From NCBI GenBank assembly GCA_020629315.1, contig JAHDDO010000026.1, forward strand, positions 1 through 58,550: a DNA stretch of 58,550 nt, read 5' to 3'. The notes beneath the pieces are model-generated. The model was not told the DNA's origin. It worked only from the letters and a program-made list of their open reading frames with translations, and did no database searches. Both the position numbers and the translations under genes were made by a program. This stretch comes from Saprospiraceae bacterium. Lineage in GTDB: Bacteria; Bacteroidota; Bacteroidia; Chitinophagales; Saprospiraceae. This document shows positions 1 to 8,024 of this stretch, piece by piece (positions within the stretch are counted from its first letter, which is position 1; every line of letters starts with the position of its first letter).

Positions 1-333
1 AAATCGTCCTTTCTTTCTGTTATGTAAAGTTCAGACTACTCTCTATTCTGTTATTTCATTAAGGGCTATATCTTAAGAAAAGCAGAAGAAAAGTATAATT
101 AGTAGAGTAAAAGGTAATTGACAAAGGATTACTTACAGTACTATTCTTTCTTCCTGTTGTTCTAATTTCTTATCCATCCAACAAGAACCCTATAAACTAT
201 TGAATGGATGAAAAACACTTGCACAAGTAAAATGAATGCTGCCACTATATGCTAGACATCTATAAGTTATTAATTGTATACACTTATGTCCTTAAAAATG
301 TCTAACCAATTACAGTGTCTGATCGTAAGATAG
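1..333. other. Gene-free AT-rich left edge
   Basis: I see no credible coding region, tRNA or clear terminator here. The stretch is AT-rich and lies downstream of the minus-strand helicase-like gene that ends at 334. A GTTATGT string near 19-25 resembles the cassette core box seen at 4277. It has no partner or hairpin, so I do not call it a recombination site. Confidence 0.5.
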
Positions 334-2970
334 TTAGAAATCAAAGTAAATGCCTTTAAGGTTGTAGACAAATAGCATTTGTGACTTATTCTTCTGTAAT
401 ACATTGTACTTCACTCTATTTTTTTCTTGTCTAAAACGTATCCCATTGATTTTTTTTAAGGGTAATATATTCCTAACCAAATCATCATAAATAATGTGAT
501 TGTCACTACCATCAAATTTGCACTTTTTAAAAATGCCCATATTTTTTCTTCGATAAATTGTGTCCTTACTATTTATTACTTCTGATGCCTTTTTCAACCT
601 ATTTAAGTTGGTTTTGTTGAATAATATCTCTATATCTGCTTTTTCAATCTTTTCAAATTTTGGATTTATATATAAATTCTTTTCACTTAATCTCTTTTTC
701 ATAAATTCATCTACAACAATTCTCAATTCATGATACGCATTTAGTAAGCTCGATTCCTCAAGGTCTTTATTTATCCATGAACATTGCAATTGAAATAAGG
801 TATAATGATGTTTACTTGTCCTATAATACTGGTCAACTATTCCAAATTTATATAAAACGATTTTTACAATTTGTAAGATAATAATGACGAAATCTACACG
901 ATTTACCTTTTTACCTTTAACAATTTTCACCTTCTTCAATCCTTCTTCTGTGGAAACTTGTTGTAGCGCTTCTCTTACCTTATAATAGCTTTCTTGAAAA
1001 CTCAACTTTTCCCAATCCTTATTTGGAATATACGTATTGACATGATCCAGTAATACTTTAAACGGATACTCTACTGAAATATCAAGAATTATATAATTAT
1101 ACTCAGCAACAAAGACCTTGGAAAGCTTGCATGTTGGAAATTGATCATTGAAGGCAGCCCATATTAAGTAAGGAGTAATTAATTTGCCTGAAATATAATT
1201 TCTAGATACTAAATACTCTTGTCCATGCTCCAACAAAAAGTCAGTAAAATTAGGTGGTGATATATATGGCCTATCTTTAATTTTCCTTTTGCTTACCTCT
1301 TCTTGATAGCCTTCAATATATTGTTTGAATAATTCATACTTCTCATCATATCTTGATTTAATTAGAGACAATTCTCTTTCTGCCTTTTCAAGTTTAGCCA
1401 CCCTGAAATCATAAATCTCTTTAAAGAACTTATTGCTAGGGTCCTTGATTTGAACATATGGTAATGTGCAAATAAAAATAATTTTACCTTTTTCTCTGAC
1501 TCTTCCAATTGATTGTAAAATCGATGGAATTCCATCACTAAATATCCCATATACAGAATCTACAGACGGTGTATTGCTAGTAGGAAAAATTATGATCAAG
1601 TTATCTCCTGTGAGAATATTTAATCCAGTTTTGAATGTGGTTCCCAAATTATTAGTATTCCTATTGAACATGTCTGAAGAATTAGATACCGTATAATTAT
1701 ATGGTTCATTCATCCACTTCCCTACTTCCTTAATTTTCTTCGCTAAATCCTTGCTGTAAGACAACACATGATTCTTGGAATCTTTATGTTGCTCCATCAG
1801 ATATTTAATTATCTCAAGATCTTTATATCTGGTAGTTGTATATTCCTTTAAAAAGATAATTTCTAATTCAGAACGAATCTCCTTTGAAAGTTTTCTTCGT
1901 TGTGCTCTGATAATATTAATCCTATCCTCAGTTAAATAGGCAAAATGCTCAACAACAACTGAAACAGGTTTAGTCAATGTTGCACTAGCCAATATTACAT
2001 TCTGAACTAATCCATTCCATCGTAATAATCTAAAAAAGTGTTTACTAGAGAAATTTGCTACCGAATCATGAATTTCATCCAACACTAGGAATATCCTTTT
2101 ATGTTTCTTTCTACACCATTTTTCTAGATCATTTAAATACTCAACTTTAATTGATGATTGACTTTGAAATTCTTTCCCTGCATTTCCTAATAAAAAATGA
2201 GACGTAATAATTTGGATAGGTTTAGCAATATTTCGAAAATATTTAGGGTTATCTTTTGATTTTAATTCCTCTATTTCAGAAATAGTTACTACCTGCTTTG
2301 TGGATATTTTTGATTCTTTACGTTCAGTTAAATACCGTTTGTCCTTATCAACTAATGTTCGGTATGGACTTGCTAAAATGATTACATTTTGCTTGTCTTT
2401 AAGCAGTTCTATAATGTACTTTTCAATGGCATATGTTTTACCTGTACCTGTTCCTAGATTCAATACAGTTGTAGATTTCTCGCCTTTTTTAAGGTATTTC
2501 AAAATATCTTGTGTCAAGTACTTAGAATCTGATTTTATCTCATTGACTTGTACTTCATAGCCTTTCTCCTTAAAGAGACTTTCATCTAGCTGTTCATAGT
2601 TAATTTCTTGTTCTGTTATAAATTGTTTAGGATCATATTCAGTAAAGGTTTGATGTCCATAACTGAATGAATTCAATTCTTCTGACTTTGATTCTATTTC
2701 TGGCTTACTAGGGAATAATCTATTATATTCCGAATCAATTATTTCAGGTGTTAAAATTCCATTGTGTTGGAGTGCTTTCAAGATACTAAGATCCCAATCC
2801 TGAATTACATTTAACATAAAACTAACGTATATTTCATCAAGGAATGTTTGAGAATAGGGTAAGGAAATTTTAGGAATCTTACCCTTGAAAGGTGCTGGTT
2901 GTTTTATAAAGTCTAAAAATTCTCTGTCTTTGAAAACTTGCCTTAACCAGTCATCATCAAAATATTCCAT
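334..2970 (-). CDS. Superfamily 2 helicase-like ATPase, orphan
   Basis: This 878-residue protein carries superfamily 2 helicase/translocase motifs. A Walker A box GTGTGKT lies at about 173-179, a DEIHD motif II at about 298-302, an SAT motif III at about 329-331 and a QSIGRVREKG motif VI at about 486-495. The N-terminal 150 residues and the last 350 residues match no family I can name. The C-terminal part is rich in lysine and asparagine. No nuclease, methylase or protease motif is obvious, so a restriction or defence role is only a guess. It stands alone on the minus strand beside the cassette-like genes, and its AT-rich codon use fits accessory DNA. The start at 2970 is the first Met of the frame and has no competing upstream gene. 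Confidence 0.75.
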   Translation of the reverse strand: MEYFDDDWLRQVFKDREFLDFIKQPAPFKGKIPKISLPYSQTFLDEIYVSFMLNVIQDWDLSILKALQHNGILTPEIIDSEYNRLFPSKPEIESKSEELNSFSYGHQTFTEYDPKQFITEQEINYEQLDESLFKEKGYEVQVNEIKSDSKYLTQDILKYLKKGEKSTTVLNLGTGTGKTYAIEKYIIELLKDKQNVIILASPYRTLVDKDKRYLTERKESKISTKQVVTISEIEELKSKDNPKYFRNIAKPIQIITSHFLLGNAGKEFQSQSSIKVEYLNDLEKWCRKKHKRIFLVLDEIHDSVANFSSKHFFRLLRWNGLVQNVILASATLTKPVSVVVEHFAYLTEDRINIIRAQRRKLSKEIRSELEIIFLKEYTTTRYKDLEIIKYLMEQHKDSKNHVLSYSKDLAKKIKEVGKWMNEPYNYTVSNSSDMFNRNTNNLGTTFKTGLNILTGDNLIIIFPTSNTPSVDSVYGIFSDGIPSILQSIGRVREKGKIIFICTLPYVQIKDPSNKFFKEIYDFRVAKLEKAERELSLIKSRYDEKYELFKQYIEGYQEEVSKRKIKDRPYISPPNFTDFLLEHGQEYLVSRNYISGKLITPYLIWAAFNDQFPTCKLSKVFVAEYNYIILDISVEYPFKVLLDHVNTYIPNKDWEKLSFQESYYKVREALQQVSTEEGLKKVKIVKGKKVNRVDFVIIILQIVKIVLYKFGIVDQYYRTSKHHYTLFQLQCSWINKDLEESSLLNAYHELRIVVDEFMKKRLSEKNLYINPKFEKIEKADIEILFNKTNLNRLKKASEVINSKDTIYRRKNMGIFKKCKFDGSDNHIIYDDLVRNILPLKKINGIRFRQEKNRVKYNVLQKNKSQMLFVYNLKGIYFDF

Positions 2971-3055
2971 TCAAAAATGTTTATTGTAAAGAAATCCTGT
3001 TTTCGTTCTTTCAAGATAAAAAGAATAATAAGGGAAATAGGGATATTTACACAAA

Positions 3056-3161
3056 GCACATAATAGCTACCGTTACAATTGGAATTGTGAGTATATTCAG
3101 GTTTAAAACGTTATAAACAGCTCTTTGCTTTACAAGGTAAGTATAAAGGTTAGTTATCGGC
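3056..3161 (+). other. Possible decayed attC-like site before cassette 1
   Basis: GCACATAAT at 3056-3064 differs by one base from the core box GCACATAAC that closes cassette 2. The GTTATCGGC box that opens cassette 1 ends at 3161. Between them lies a short palindrome (ACAATT, GG, AATTGT). The spacing fits an attC site, but outer-arm pairing is weak. I read it as a possible decayed site of an earlier cassette. Confidence 0.25.
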
Positions 3162-4277
3162 AAGAAAATAAAATAAAATGACACAAGAAGAATTATTCGA
3201 TAAATTAAAGAAGTGGATTAACGTAATCCAAAAAGCAATTATTGCAACAGTTATTGTTGAAGGAATTCTTGTCATCATTATTGGTATAGCATCTAATAAA
3301 ATCGGCGAGACAATTGACATCTGGTTAGGTGTACTTCTTTTTTGTGGTTTACTATACTTACTCATATTATTTATTAGAACATTCTACCAATTGAATTTTC
3401 CAGGTGATATAACGGAAGAACTACAATCGAAAAGCAAACTTGCAGAGTATGACAAGTCTTTCAGTCGTCAAAAAATTATTAATGACTATATCAACCAAAC
3501 AGTAAAGTCATTAAATGACCAAACATGTTCAACAAATGTTGGGTCAGACCCCCATATGTGTGATGAAGAATTACAAGTCCGATTAAAAGATGTATTAAAG
3601 CCTGTTTTGACGAACACAAATACAATATTGAATGCATATCATGTAAACAAATTCACCATTGGAATTCATATAAACTTCTATCGCCACGAGCCAAATGATT
3701 ATTCAAGAATTAAAATAATTCCAGCTGAAAACGATCAAATTACCATTGATAAATGGGATGAAATAAATGACAAAGGAATACTAATGTTGAGAGATGACCT
3801 CAATATGGAATACTCTCTAATACATAAAGGGCTTTTAGAAAGTGATTATGAAACACAACAAAGCCTTGAAATTAAATCCGCAATTCTTAAATCATTTAAG
3901 AACGTAGAATTTGTAAAAACTCAATTCACCTACGAAAACAAATTATATACTATGATTTGCTCTGATATGCCAATGGTATGTTCTGATACCGATGCGAGTG
4001 GCGTCACCTTCATAATTATGGAAGGTGAATACGAACCTGTTGATGATTTACCTTACTTATTAAGAATATTTAATCGAGTAGCTGCAAACTACATTTACAA
4101 GTACAATGAATGTGTATTTAATCAAGTATTTAGTAAAAAACAAAACGAAGACAGAAAAAAGGAAAAGCAAAAAGAAATGGAATTGGCGGAGCAACAAAAT
4201 GGTGAAAATCCAGCCGATAACAAGGTGTGACCACAGCATATCCTCCTTCGTCGGAGACGCTGGGTACACCCGATCCG
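3154..4277 (+). mobile_element. Integron-like gene cassette 1
   Basis: The unit opens at the core box GTTATCGGC (3153-3161) and ends in GCCGATAAC (4213-4221), its exact reverse complement, followed by a hairpin and the next core box. In integron cassettes recombination falls between G and TT of the core. The R'' box of a cassette therefore pairs with the 5' end of the same cassette once it is circular, and this is the pattern seen here. The boundaries 3154 and 4277 follow from that rule. One forward gene fills nearly the whole unit with a short 5' leader, as in typical cassettes. No integrase gene is in the window, so this would be an attC cluster lacking an integrase, at least locally. Confidence 0.65.
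3178..4230 (+). CDS. Cassette-borne membrane protein of unknown function
   Basis: I do not recognise this 350-residue protein. Two adjacent hydrophobic segments lie near residues 18-38 and 50-66, with a short polar link between them, so the N-terminus forms a membrane hairpin. The remaining 280 residues should be cytoplasmic. They form a mixed domain with no catalytic motif that I can name, followed by a charged Lys/Glu-rich tail at about 315-345. A distant GAF-like fold is conceivable for the middle part but is not shown. The stop codon lies inside the attC-like site, so the last residues are encoded by the recombination core box. The start follows the cassette core box by 16 bases. Confidence 0.75.
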   Translation: MTQEELFDKLKKWINVIQKAIIATVIVEGILVIIIGIASNKIGETIDIWLGVLLFCGLLYLLILFIRTFYQLNFPGDITEELQSKSKLAEYDKSFSRQKIINDYINQTVKSLNDQTCSTNVGSDPHMCDEELQVRLKDVLKPVLTNTNTILNAYHVNKFTIGIHINFYRHEPNDYSRIKIIPAENDQITIDKWDEINDKGILMLRDDLNMEYSLIHKGLLESDYETQQSLEIKSAILKSFKNVEFVKTQFTYENKLYTMICSDMPMVCSDTDASGVTFIIMEGEYEPVDDLPYLLRIFNRVAANYIYKYNECVFNQVFSKKQNEDRKKEKQKEMELAEQQNGENPADNKV

Positions 4278-4285
4278 TTATGTGC
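4213..4285 (+). other. attC-like recombination site
   Basis: This 73-bp imperfect palindrome has the layout of an attC site. R'' is GCCGATAAC (4213-4221), L'' GGTGTGACC (4224-4232), L' GGGTACACC (4262-4270) and R' GTTATGTGC (4277-4285). The arms GGTGT-ACC pair with one extrahelical base. Inner stems CAGC/GCTG and CTCC/GGAG close on a short loop TTCGTC. Unpaired bases on one arm are what integron integrases use to choose the strand. The R' box departs from the classical GTTRRRY consensus at one position. Confidence 0.65.
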
Positions 4286-5062
4286 AAGAAAAATAAAAAA
4301 CGATGACTAATATCAAAGTAGTAGGAAAATTTTGGACAACAGTCGGACTTTCATTCCTTGTTTGTGTATTCTTAGTATTCTTCAATGGTTGGATTTACGC
4401 AAAACTTGGAGGTTATCCTTTTTCAATTTTAACCTACTCAGTCATTATTATTTCGATGTACTTAATAGTTGGTTCCTTTATAATTTTACCTTTTCGAAAA
4501 TTTTATGATAGTTCAATACTGAGTGGATTAGAATTTTGCATATACATCTGTGTATTAGGAGCAATACTTGGGTTAGTAGCAGATGATGAAAAACTAACTC
4601 AATCAAAATTAACTTTAGGCAAAGAAAGATTGGAGAATTCATTAGATAAAATCAATCGTGAAATAACACAATTAGATTACTTGCATTTTCAACCCATTAT
4701 TGAGAAGTCAAGAATTCGTCTGAAGGAGCTACTACAAAATTTACCGAATCAAAATCTTGAAGATTCGAAAGTAGATGTAAATGAAATCTATACGATAACG
4801 GACACTGTTCCTGAATATCCATTTTTAAAATACAGAATGTTATTTTCTGAATACATAGAAAGAAAAGAGAATTTTGAGAAAGTAAAACGAACAGCAAACT
4901 GGTTTGAAGAAAATAAAAGTGGCATTAGAGCAATAAGTATTTCGCTAATTTTAATATCTGTAATATTCAAGGGTCTAATTCTAATGCTAAAGTATAAGAC
5001 AGAAGAAGAAAGAGAAGTAGAAAGAAGAAGAGAAAGGCAAAATATAGAATCCAGCACATAAC
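4278..5062 (+). mobile_element. Integron-like gene cassette 2 (3' site eroded)
   Basis: The unit opens with GTTATGTGC (4277-4285) and the gene ends in GCACATAAC (5054-5062), the exact reverse complement. This again matches the R''/5'-end pairing rule of circular cassettes. Downstream, a partial hairpin (GCAAAT against ATTTCGC, near 5075-5095) suggests the remains of the attC arms. No convincing R' box follows before the tRNA gene, so the true right boundary cannot be fixed. The coordinates stop at the R'' box. Confidence 0.55.
4303..5061 (+). CDS. Cassette-borne membrane protein with coiled coil
   Basis: This 252-residue protein is unknown to me. It has about four membrane segments: near residues 9-29, 38-60, 66-86 and a last one at 207-226. 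A soluble loop of roughly 110 residues sits between the third and fourth segments and is rich in Glu, Lys and Leu with coiled-coil character. A very charged Glu/Arg tail follows the last segment. The start ATG lies 17 bases after the core box, and the stop codon TAA is part of the closing box GCACATAAC. This ties the reading frame to the cassette structure. Confidence 0.7.
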   Translation: MTNIKVVGKFWTTVGLSFLVCVFLVFFNGWIYAKLGGYPFSILTYSVIIISMYLIVGSFIILPFRKFYDSSILSGLEFCIYICVLGAILGLVADDEKLTQSKLTLGKERLENSLDKINREITQLDYLHFQPIIEKSRIRLKELLQNLPNQNLEDSKVDVNEIYTITDTVPEYPFLKYRMLFSEYIERKENFEKVKRTANWFEENKSGIRAISISLILISVIFKGLILMLKYKTEEEREVERRRERQNIESST

Positions 5063-5163
5063 AATAGATATGATCGCAAATCTCTCATATTTCGCAGACA
5101 CACTGAATACAATAATGAGCTATATTCCTCTACTTTGTTTGTAATATATCTGTACCCAAAATT

Positions 5164-5198
5164 AAAAAAGCCTCTAAATCAAAGACTTAAAGGCTTTA
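5164..5198 (-). terminator. Terminator of tRNA-Arg
   Basis: Read on the minus strand, AAAGCCTTTAA pairs with TTAGAGGCTTT across a short loop, followed by a T run. It starts a few bases after the 3' end of the tRNA and fits an intrinsic terminator. Confidence 0.7.
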
Positions 5199-5202
5199 AA
5201 AG

Positions 5203-5276
5203 TGACTCCATTAGGATTCGAACCTAAGACCTACTGCTTAGAAGGCAGTTGCTCTATCCAGCTGAGCTATGGAGCC
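5203..5276 (-). tRNA. tRNA-Arg (TCT anticodon)
   Basis: The minus strand folds as a 74-nt cloverleaf. The acceptor stem GGCTCCA pairs with TGGAGTC with one G-U pair, and the discriminator is A. The anticodon loop is CTTCTAA, giving anticodon TCT for arginine AGA/AGG codons. The T arm contains GGTTCGAATCC. CCA is not encoded. tRNA genes often border integrated DNA, and the cassette-like genes end 140 bases away. I find no duplicated tRNA 3' end that would mark an attachment site. Confidence 0.95.
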
Positions 5277-5321
5277 ATCATATGATAAATGTGAGGTATA
5301 CCACTTTATCACATTGGACCG

Positions 5322-5352
5322 CAAATTTAGTAGTATTTTTATAATTAGCAAA
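5322..5352 (-). promoter_or_regulatory. Promoter of tRNA-Arg
   Basis: On the minus strand TTTG, 19 bases, then TAAATTTG matches the Bacteroidota -33 TTTG / -7 TAnnTTTG consensus. Transcription would start near 5315 and give a short leader before the tRNA 5' end at 5276. The element lies upstream of the chosen ung start and on the opposite strand. Confidence 0.6.
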
Positions 5353-5379
5353 CAAGGTAAATTAGACATTTACAGAAGT

Positions 5380-6066
5380 ATGCAAAGTAAAAAGGTACAG
5401 ATCGAGAAAAGCTGGTACGCATTATTGGAGGAAGAATTCGATAAACCCTACTTCAAAGCCCTTTCTGAACATATTAAAGAGGCTATTAGATCAGGTAAAA
5501 TTATATATCCACCCGGTACACTTATCTTCAATGCTTTCCAGGTTACTCCGGTGGAAATGGTTAAAGTAGTCATCATTGGACAAGACCCTTATCATAATCC
5601 TGGCGAAGCTATGGGACTAAGCTTTTCTGTCCCTAAAGGTAAAAGGGTACCTCCTTCCTTAAAGAATATATTCAAGGAATTACAAACGGATTTAGGCTTT
5701 GTGCCTCCTGATCATGGAGATCTAAGCCATTGGGCATCACAAGGCGTCCTACTTTTAAATGCGATGTTAACCGTTGAGAAAAATAGGCCAGGATCGCATA
5801 AGAGTATTGGTTGGCAGAGTTTTACGAACGCAGTAATATCTAATTTGTCAGAAAAACGTGAGCATATAATATTCATGTTGTGGGGAAGATTTGCCCAAAG
5901 TAAAAAAGAGCTGATTAATGCAAAAAAGCACTTGATCTTAGAGGCCCCCCATCCATCTCCTTTAGCCAGGGGTGGATTTTTTGGGAGCAGACATTTCTCA
6001 AAAGCCAATGAGTTTTTAGTTAAGGTAGGCAAACAACCGATATCATGGAATCTAGAAAATATATAA
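5380..6066 (+). CDS. ung: Uracil-DNA glycosylase
   Basis: This is a family 1 uracil-DNA glycosylase that removes uracil from DNA as the first step of base excision repair. It shows the catalytic water-activating motif GQDPYH, the following GLSFSVPKG segment and the C-terminal HPSPLA motif. From the ATG at 5380 the protein has 228 residues, the usual size. The frame stays open upstream to 5269, but that would run into the tRNA-Arg gene, and the extra residues have no family counterpart. The 3' end overlaps the next gene by 22 bases, suggesting co-transcription. Confidence 0.95.
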   Translation: MQSKKVQIEKSWYALLEEEFDKPYFKALSEHIKEAIRSGKIIYPPGTLIFNAFQVTPVEMVKVVIIGQDPYHNPGEAMGLSFSVPKGKRVPPSLKNIFKELQTDLGFVPPDHGDLSHWASQGVLLLNAMLTVEKNRPGSHKSIGWQSFTNAVISNLSEKREHIIFMLWGRFAQSKKELINAKKHLILEAPHPSPLARGGFFGSRHFSKANEFLVKVGKQPISWNLENI

Positions 6067-6440
6067 TATTCGGATTAGTCCTGTGCGCAACAGGTGTCAT
6101 TTTAGGCGCTTTTGCAGCACACGGTCTTACATCGCTTCTTGAAGAATCTTCTATTGCTTCTTTCCAAACAGGCGTACGATATCAAATGTATCATGGCTTG
6201 GCATTGATTGTTGTCTATTTATTATCTACTAATATGGCGTTTAGATCGGGAACGATTTCATTTTTGATGGCGTTAGGCACTTTGTGTTTTAGTGGCAGTA
6301 TTTATTTACTTGTCCTAAATAATCTATGGAATTTGGACTTTCTTAAATGGGTGGGGCCTGTGACACCGATTGGTGGCTTATTGTTGATACTATCTTGGGC
6401 ACTTCTACTATTGAAGGTGATTCAATCCAAAAAATATTAA
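6045..6440 (+). CDS. DUF423 family membrane protein
   Basis: This 131-residue protein has four predicted membrane helices. It contains the family signature GAFAAHGL near residues 21-28 and a conserved MYHGLALI stretch before the second helix. DUF423 proteins (YgdD/TMEM256 type) are widespread inner-membrane proteins of unknown biochemical role. The gene overlaps the end of ung by 22 bases, so translation may be coupled. Confidence 0.85.
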   Translation: MESRKYIIFGLVLCATGVILGAFAAHGLTSLLEESSIASFQTGVRYQMYHGLALIVVYLLSTNMAFRSGTISFLMALGTLCFSGSIYLLVLNNLWNLDFLKWVGPVTPIGGLLLILSWALLLLKVIQSKKY

Positions 6441-6461
6441 AATACTTCCTACTAAAAAGGT

Positions 6462-7196
6462 ATGAGAAAAAAACTATTATTCCCATTTCTAGTCTTACTC
6501 TTTATAGTTGCTATACAAGACCAACTTAGCGCTCAAACTGAATTTGGCGCTAGTTATGGCTTAACCTTAAATTCTGCTCAAATTAAAGGTGTTAATGATG
6601 ATTTTCTACCAGAAGTAACTGAATTTGTAGGTAACACTGCTGGTCTAGATCTGGCTTTCAGAATGGACGAACATTTCTCATTTGTTACAGGCTTGTATTG
6701 GGAAGAACGAGGCATGGACTCCCGTTATGACTGGGATATAGATTTCCTAGGATTGGAGGTTCCAGTAGGATTAAAGATTCGAACGCGGATACATTATTTA
6801 GAGATGCCATTAGCGATGAAAGTGAAGTTTGCTAATAAAAAGAAAGTTCACCCCTTCTTTGCAGGCGGCGTAAAGCTAGGATTGGCTCTTGATGGAAATA
6901 TTGCAGTTCTTGGTCAAGTAGTAGTAGATATCAAAATAACTGAAATTCCGATCAACTTAGCTAGTGATAATGCTAGACAATTTGATCTTTCCCCGTTCAT
7001 GATGACAGGTCTTGATATTCCATACAAATGTGGTGTATTTACTTTTGGACTAGCTTATGAATACTCAGCTTTCAATTTCTTGAAAGAAAGTACTATCGCT
7101 ATTGAATTCCGTCATTATGGTTTTAGTACAACCTTAGGATATAGATATAAGTTCGGTTGCAAAAAGGAAGTGAAGGTAGACCCTGATAGGGTTTAA
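6462..7196 (+). CDS. Outer-membrane beta-barrel protein
   Basis: A signal peptide (residues 1-24, ending LSAQ) leads into a 220-residue chain of alternating polar and hydrophobic strands typical of the PorT/OMP beta-barrel families of Bacteroidota. Features that fit are repeated aromatic strand ends, a FFAGGVKLGLAL strand and the terminal tyrosine-rich strand TLGYRYKFG. The last residues after the barrel are charged and may form a short periplasmic tail. The ligand or partner is unknown. The gene converges on the next minus-strand gene with a 4-base overlap of stop regions. Confidence 0.75.
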   Translation: MRKKLLFPFLVLLFIVAIQDQLSAQTEFGASYGLTLNSAQIKGVNDDFLPEVTEFVGNTAGLDLAFRMDEHFSFVTGLYWEERGMDSRYDWDIDFLGLEVPVGLKIRTRIHYLEMPLAMKVKFANKKKVHPFFAGGVKLGLALDGNIAVLGQVVVDIKITEIPINLASDNARQFDLSPFMMTGLDIPYKCGVFTFGLAYEYSAFNFLKESTIAIEFRHYGFSTTLGYRYKFGCKKEVKVDPDRV

Positions 7197-7453
7197 TTCA
7201 TTTGTGCTAGCTCATCTTCTTTGTCGGCTTGGTGATTCTTCCACCAAACATAACCTAGCCCCATTACCAACAGATAAGGTAGGGATAACATGTAAAGTAT
7301 GCCCCTATTCAATCCTCTACCGGCTGTGCCTCCATTCTTTAAATTGGACTCGGCAGACATTTTACACATAGGACATTGGGCATCAAGATCTATTTGGAAA
7401 ACCAGAAAACAGACCAAGAACAAACACATTATAAGTACGTTTCGCCACTTCAT
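7193..7453 (-). CDS. Small membrane protein with CPMC motif
   Basis: This 86-residue protein has a signal-like N-terminus ending near DAQ, a CPMC motif at about residues 28-31, a glycine-rich linker and one C-terminal membrane helix followed by a charged tail. The Cys pair should face the periplasm. It is the last gene of the minus-strand run that includes DUF420 and the SCO-like gene. Location beside cytochrome oxidase genes suggests a metallocofactor or thiol role in oxidase assembly, but that is inference from context. Confidence 0.65.
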   Translation of the reverse strand: MKWRNVLIMCLFLVCFLVFQIDLDAQCPMCKMSAESNLKNGGTAGRGLNRGILYMLSLPYLLVMGLGYVWWKNHQADKEDELAQMN

Positions 7454-7472
7454 ATTTCAAATGTAAGGGATT

Positions 7473-8024
7473 CTAGTGATTATAACACGGATAAAGCATC
7501 AGGTAAATTATCGGGCCAGTTACAGCAACATAAAACCAAAACGGAAAGACCCATTTTGCCATTTTTCGATGACGATCTATAAAACCTAAATAGGCTCTGT
7601 TAAAGGTTAATAAGATAAAAGGCAATATCAATCCAGCTAGGATAATATGTGTAATTAATAGAAAGAAATATATGGTTCGTTTCCAAGGAATATCAATGCA
7701 ATACTTGGTTTCTGGTGTTGTAAAATGATAAACAACATACATCAGTAAGAACACTAAACTTGTTGCAAAAGCAATATAAATTAGTCTTTGGTGCAAAACG
7801 ATTTTCTTTTGTTTTATCGCTAATAAGGCGAATAATAAAACAACTGCAGTAATAGCATTGAAACTAGAATATACAGCAGGTAAAAAACTAAAATCAATAC
7901 CAAAATCAGGCTTTTGCTCTCCTCTTGTAAATACAACAAGAGCTAGAACTACAATTGTTGTTAGAAAAGCGAGTCTATCAAATGTTTTTAGGCGTTTTGT
8001 GTTTTTTGCATCCTTAGTTGCCAT
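7473..8024 (-). CDS. DUF420 membrane protein, oxidase assembly
   Basis: This 183-residue protein has five predicted membrane helices and belongs to the DUF420 family. A Bacillus relative (CtaM/YozB) is needed for maturation of caa3-type oxidase. Conserved histidines near helix ends (the KIVLHQRLIY and LLITHIILAG segments) fit a metal or heme handling role. It overlaps the upstream SCO-like gene by 11 bases, so the two are likely translated together. Family assignment is good; the exact step is inferred from the Bacillus work and the neighbouring oxidase operon. Confidence 0.8.
   Translation of the reverse strand: MATKDAKNTKRLKTFDRLAFLTTIVVLALVVFTRGEQKPDFGIDFSFLPAVYSSFNAITAVVLLFALLAIKQKKIVLHQRLIYIAFATSLVFLLMYVVYHFTTPETKYCIDIPWKRTIYFFLLITHIILAGLILPFILLTFNRAYLGFIDRHRKMAKWVFPFWFYVAVTGPIIYLMLYPCYNH

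Noticed and set aside
5203..5276. tRNA-Arg as integration site of an element
   Set aside because: No duplicated tRNA end and no integrase gene could be found in the window.
5269..5379. N-terminal extension of ung
   Set aside because: It would overlap the tRNA-Arg gene and has no counterpart in uracil-DNA glycosylases.
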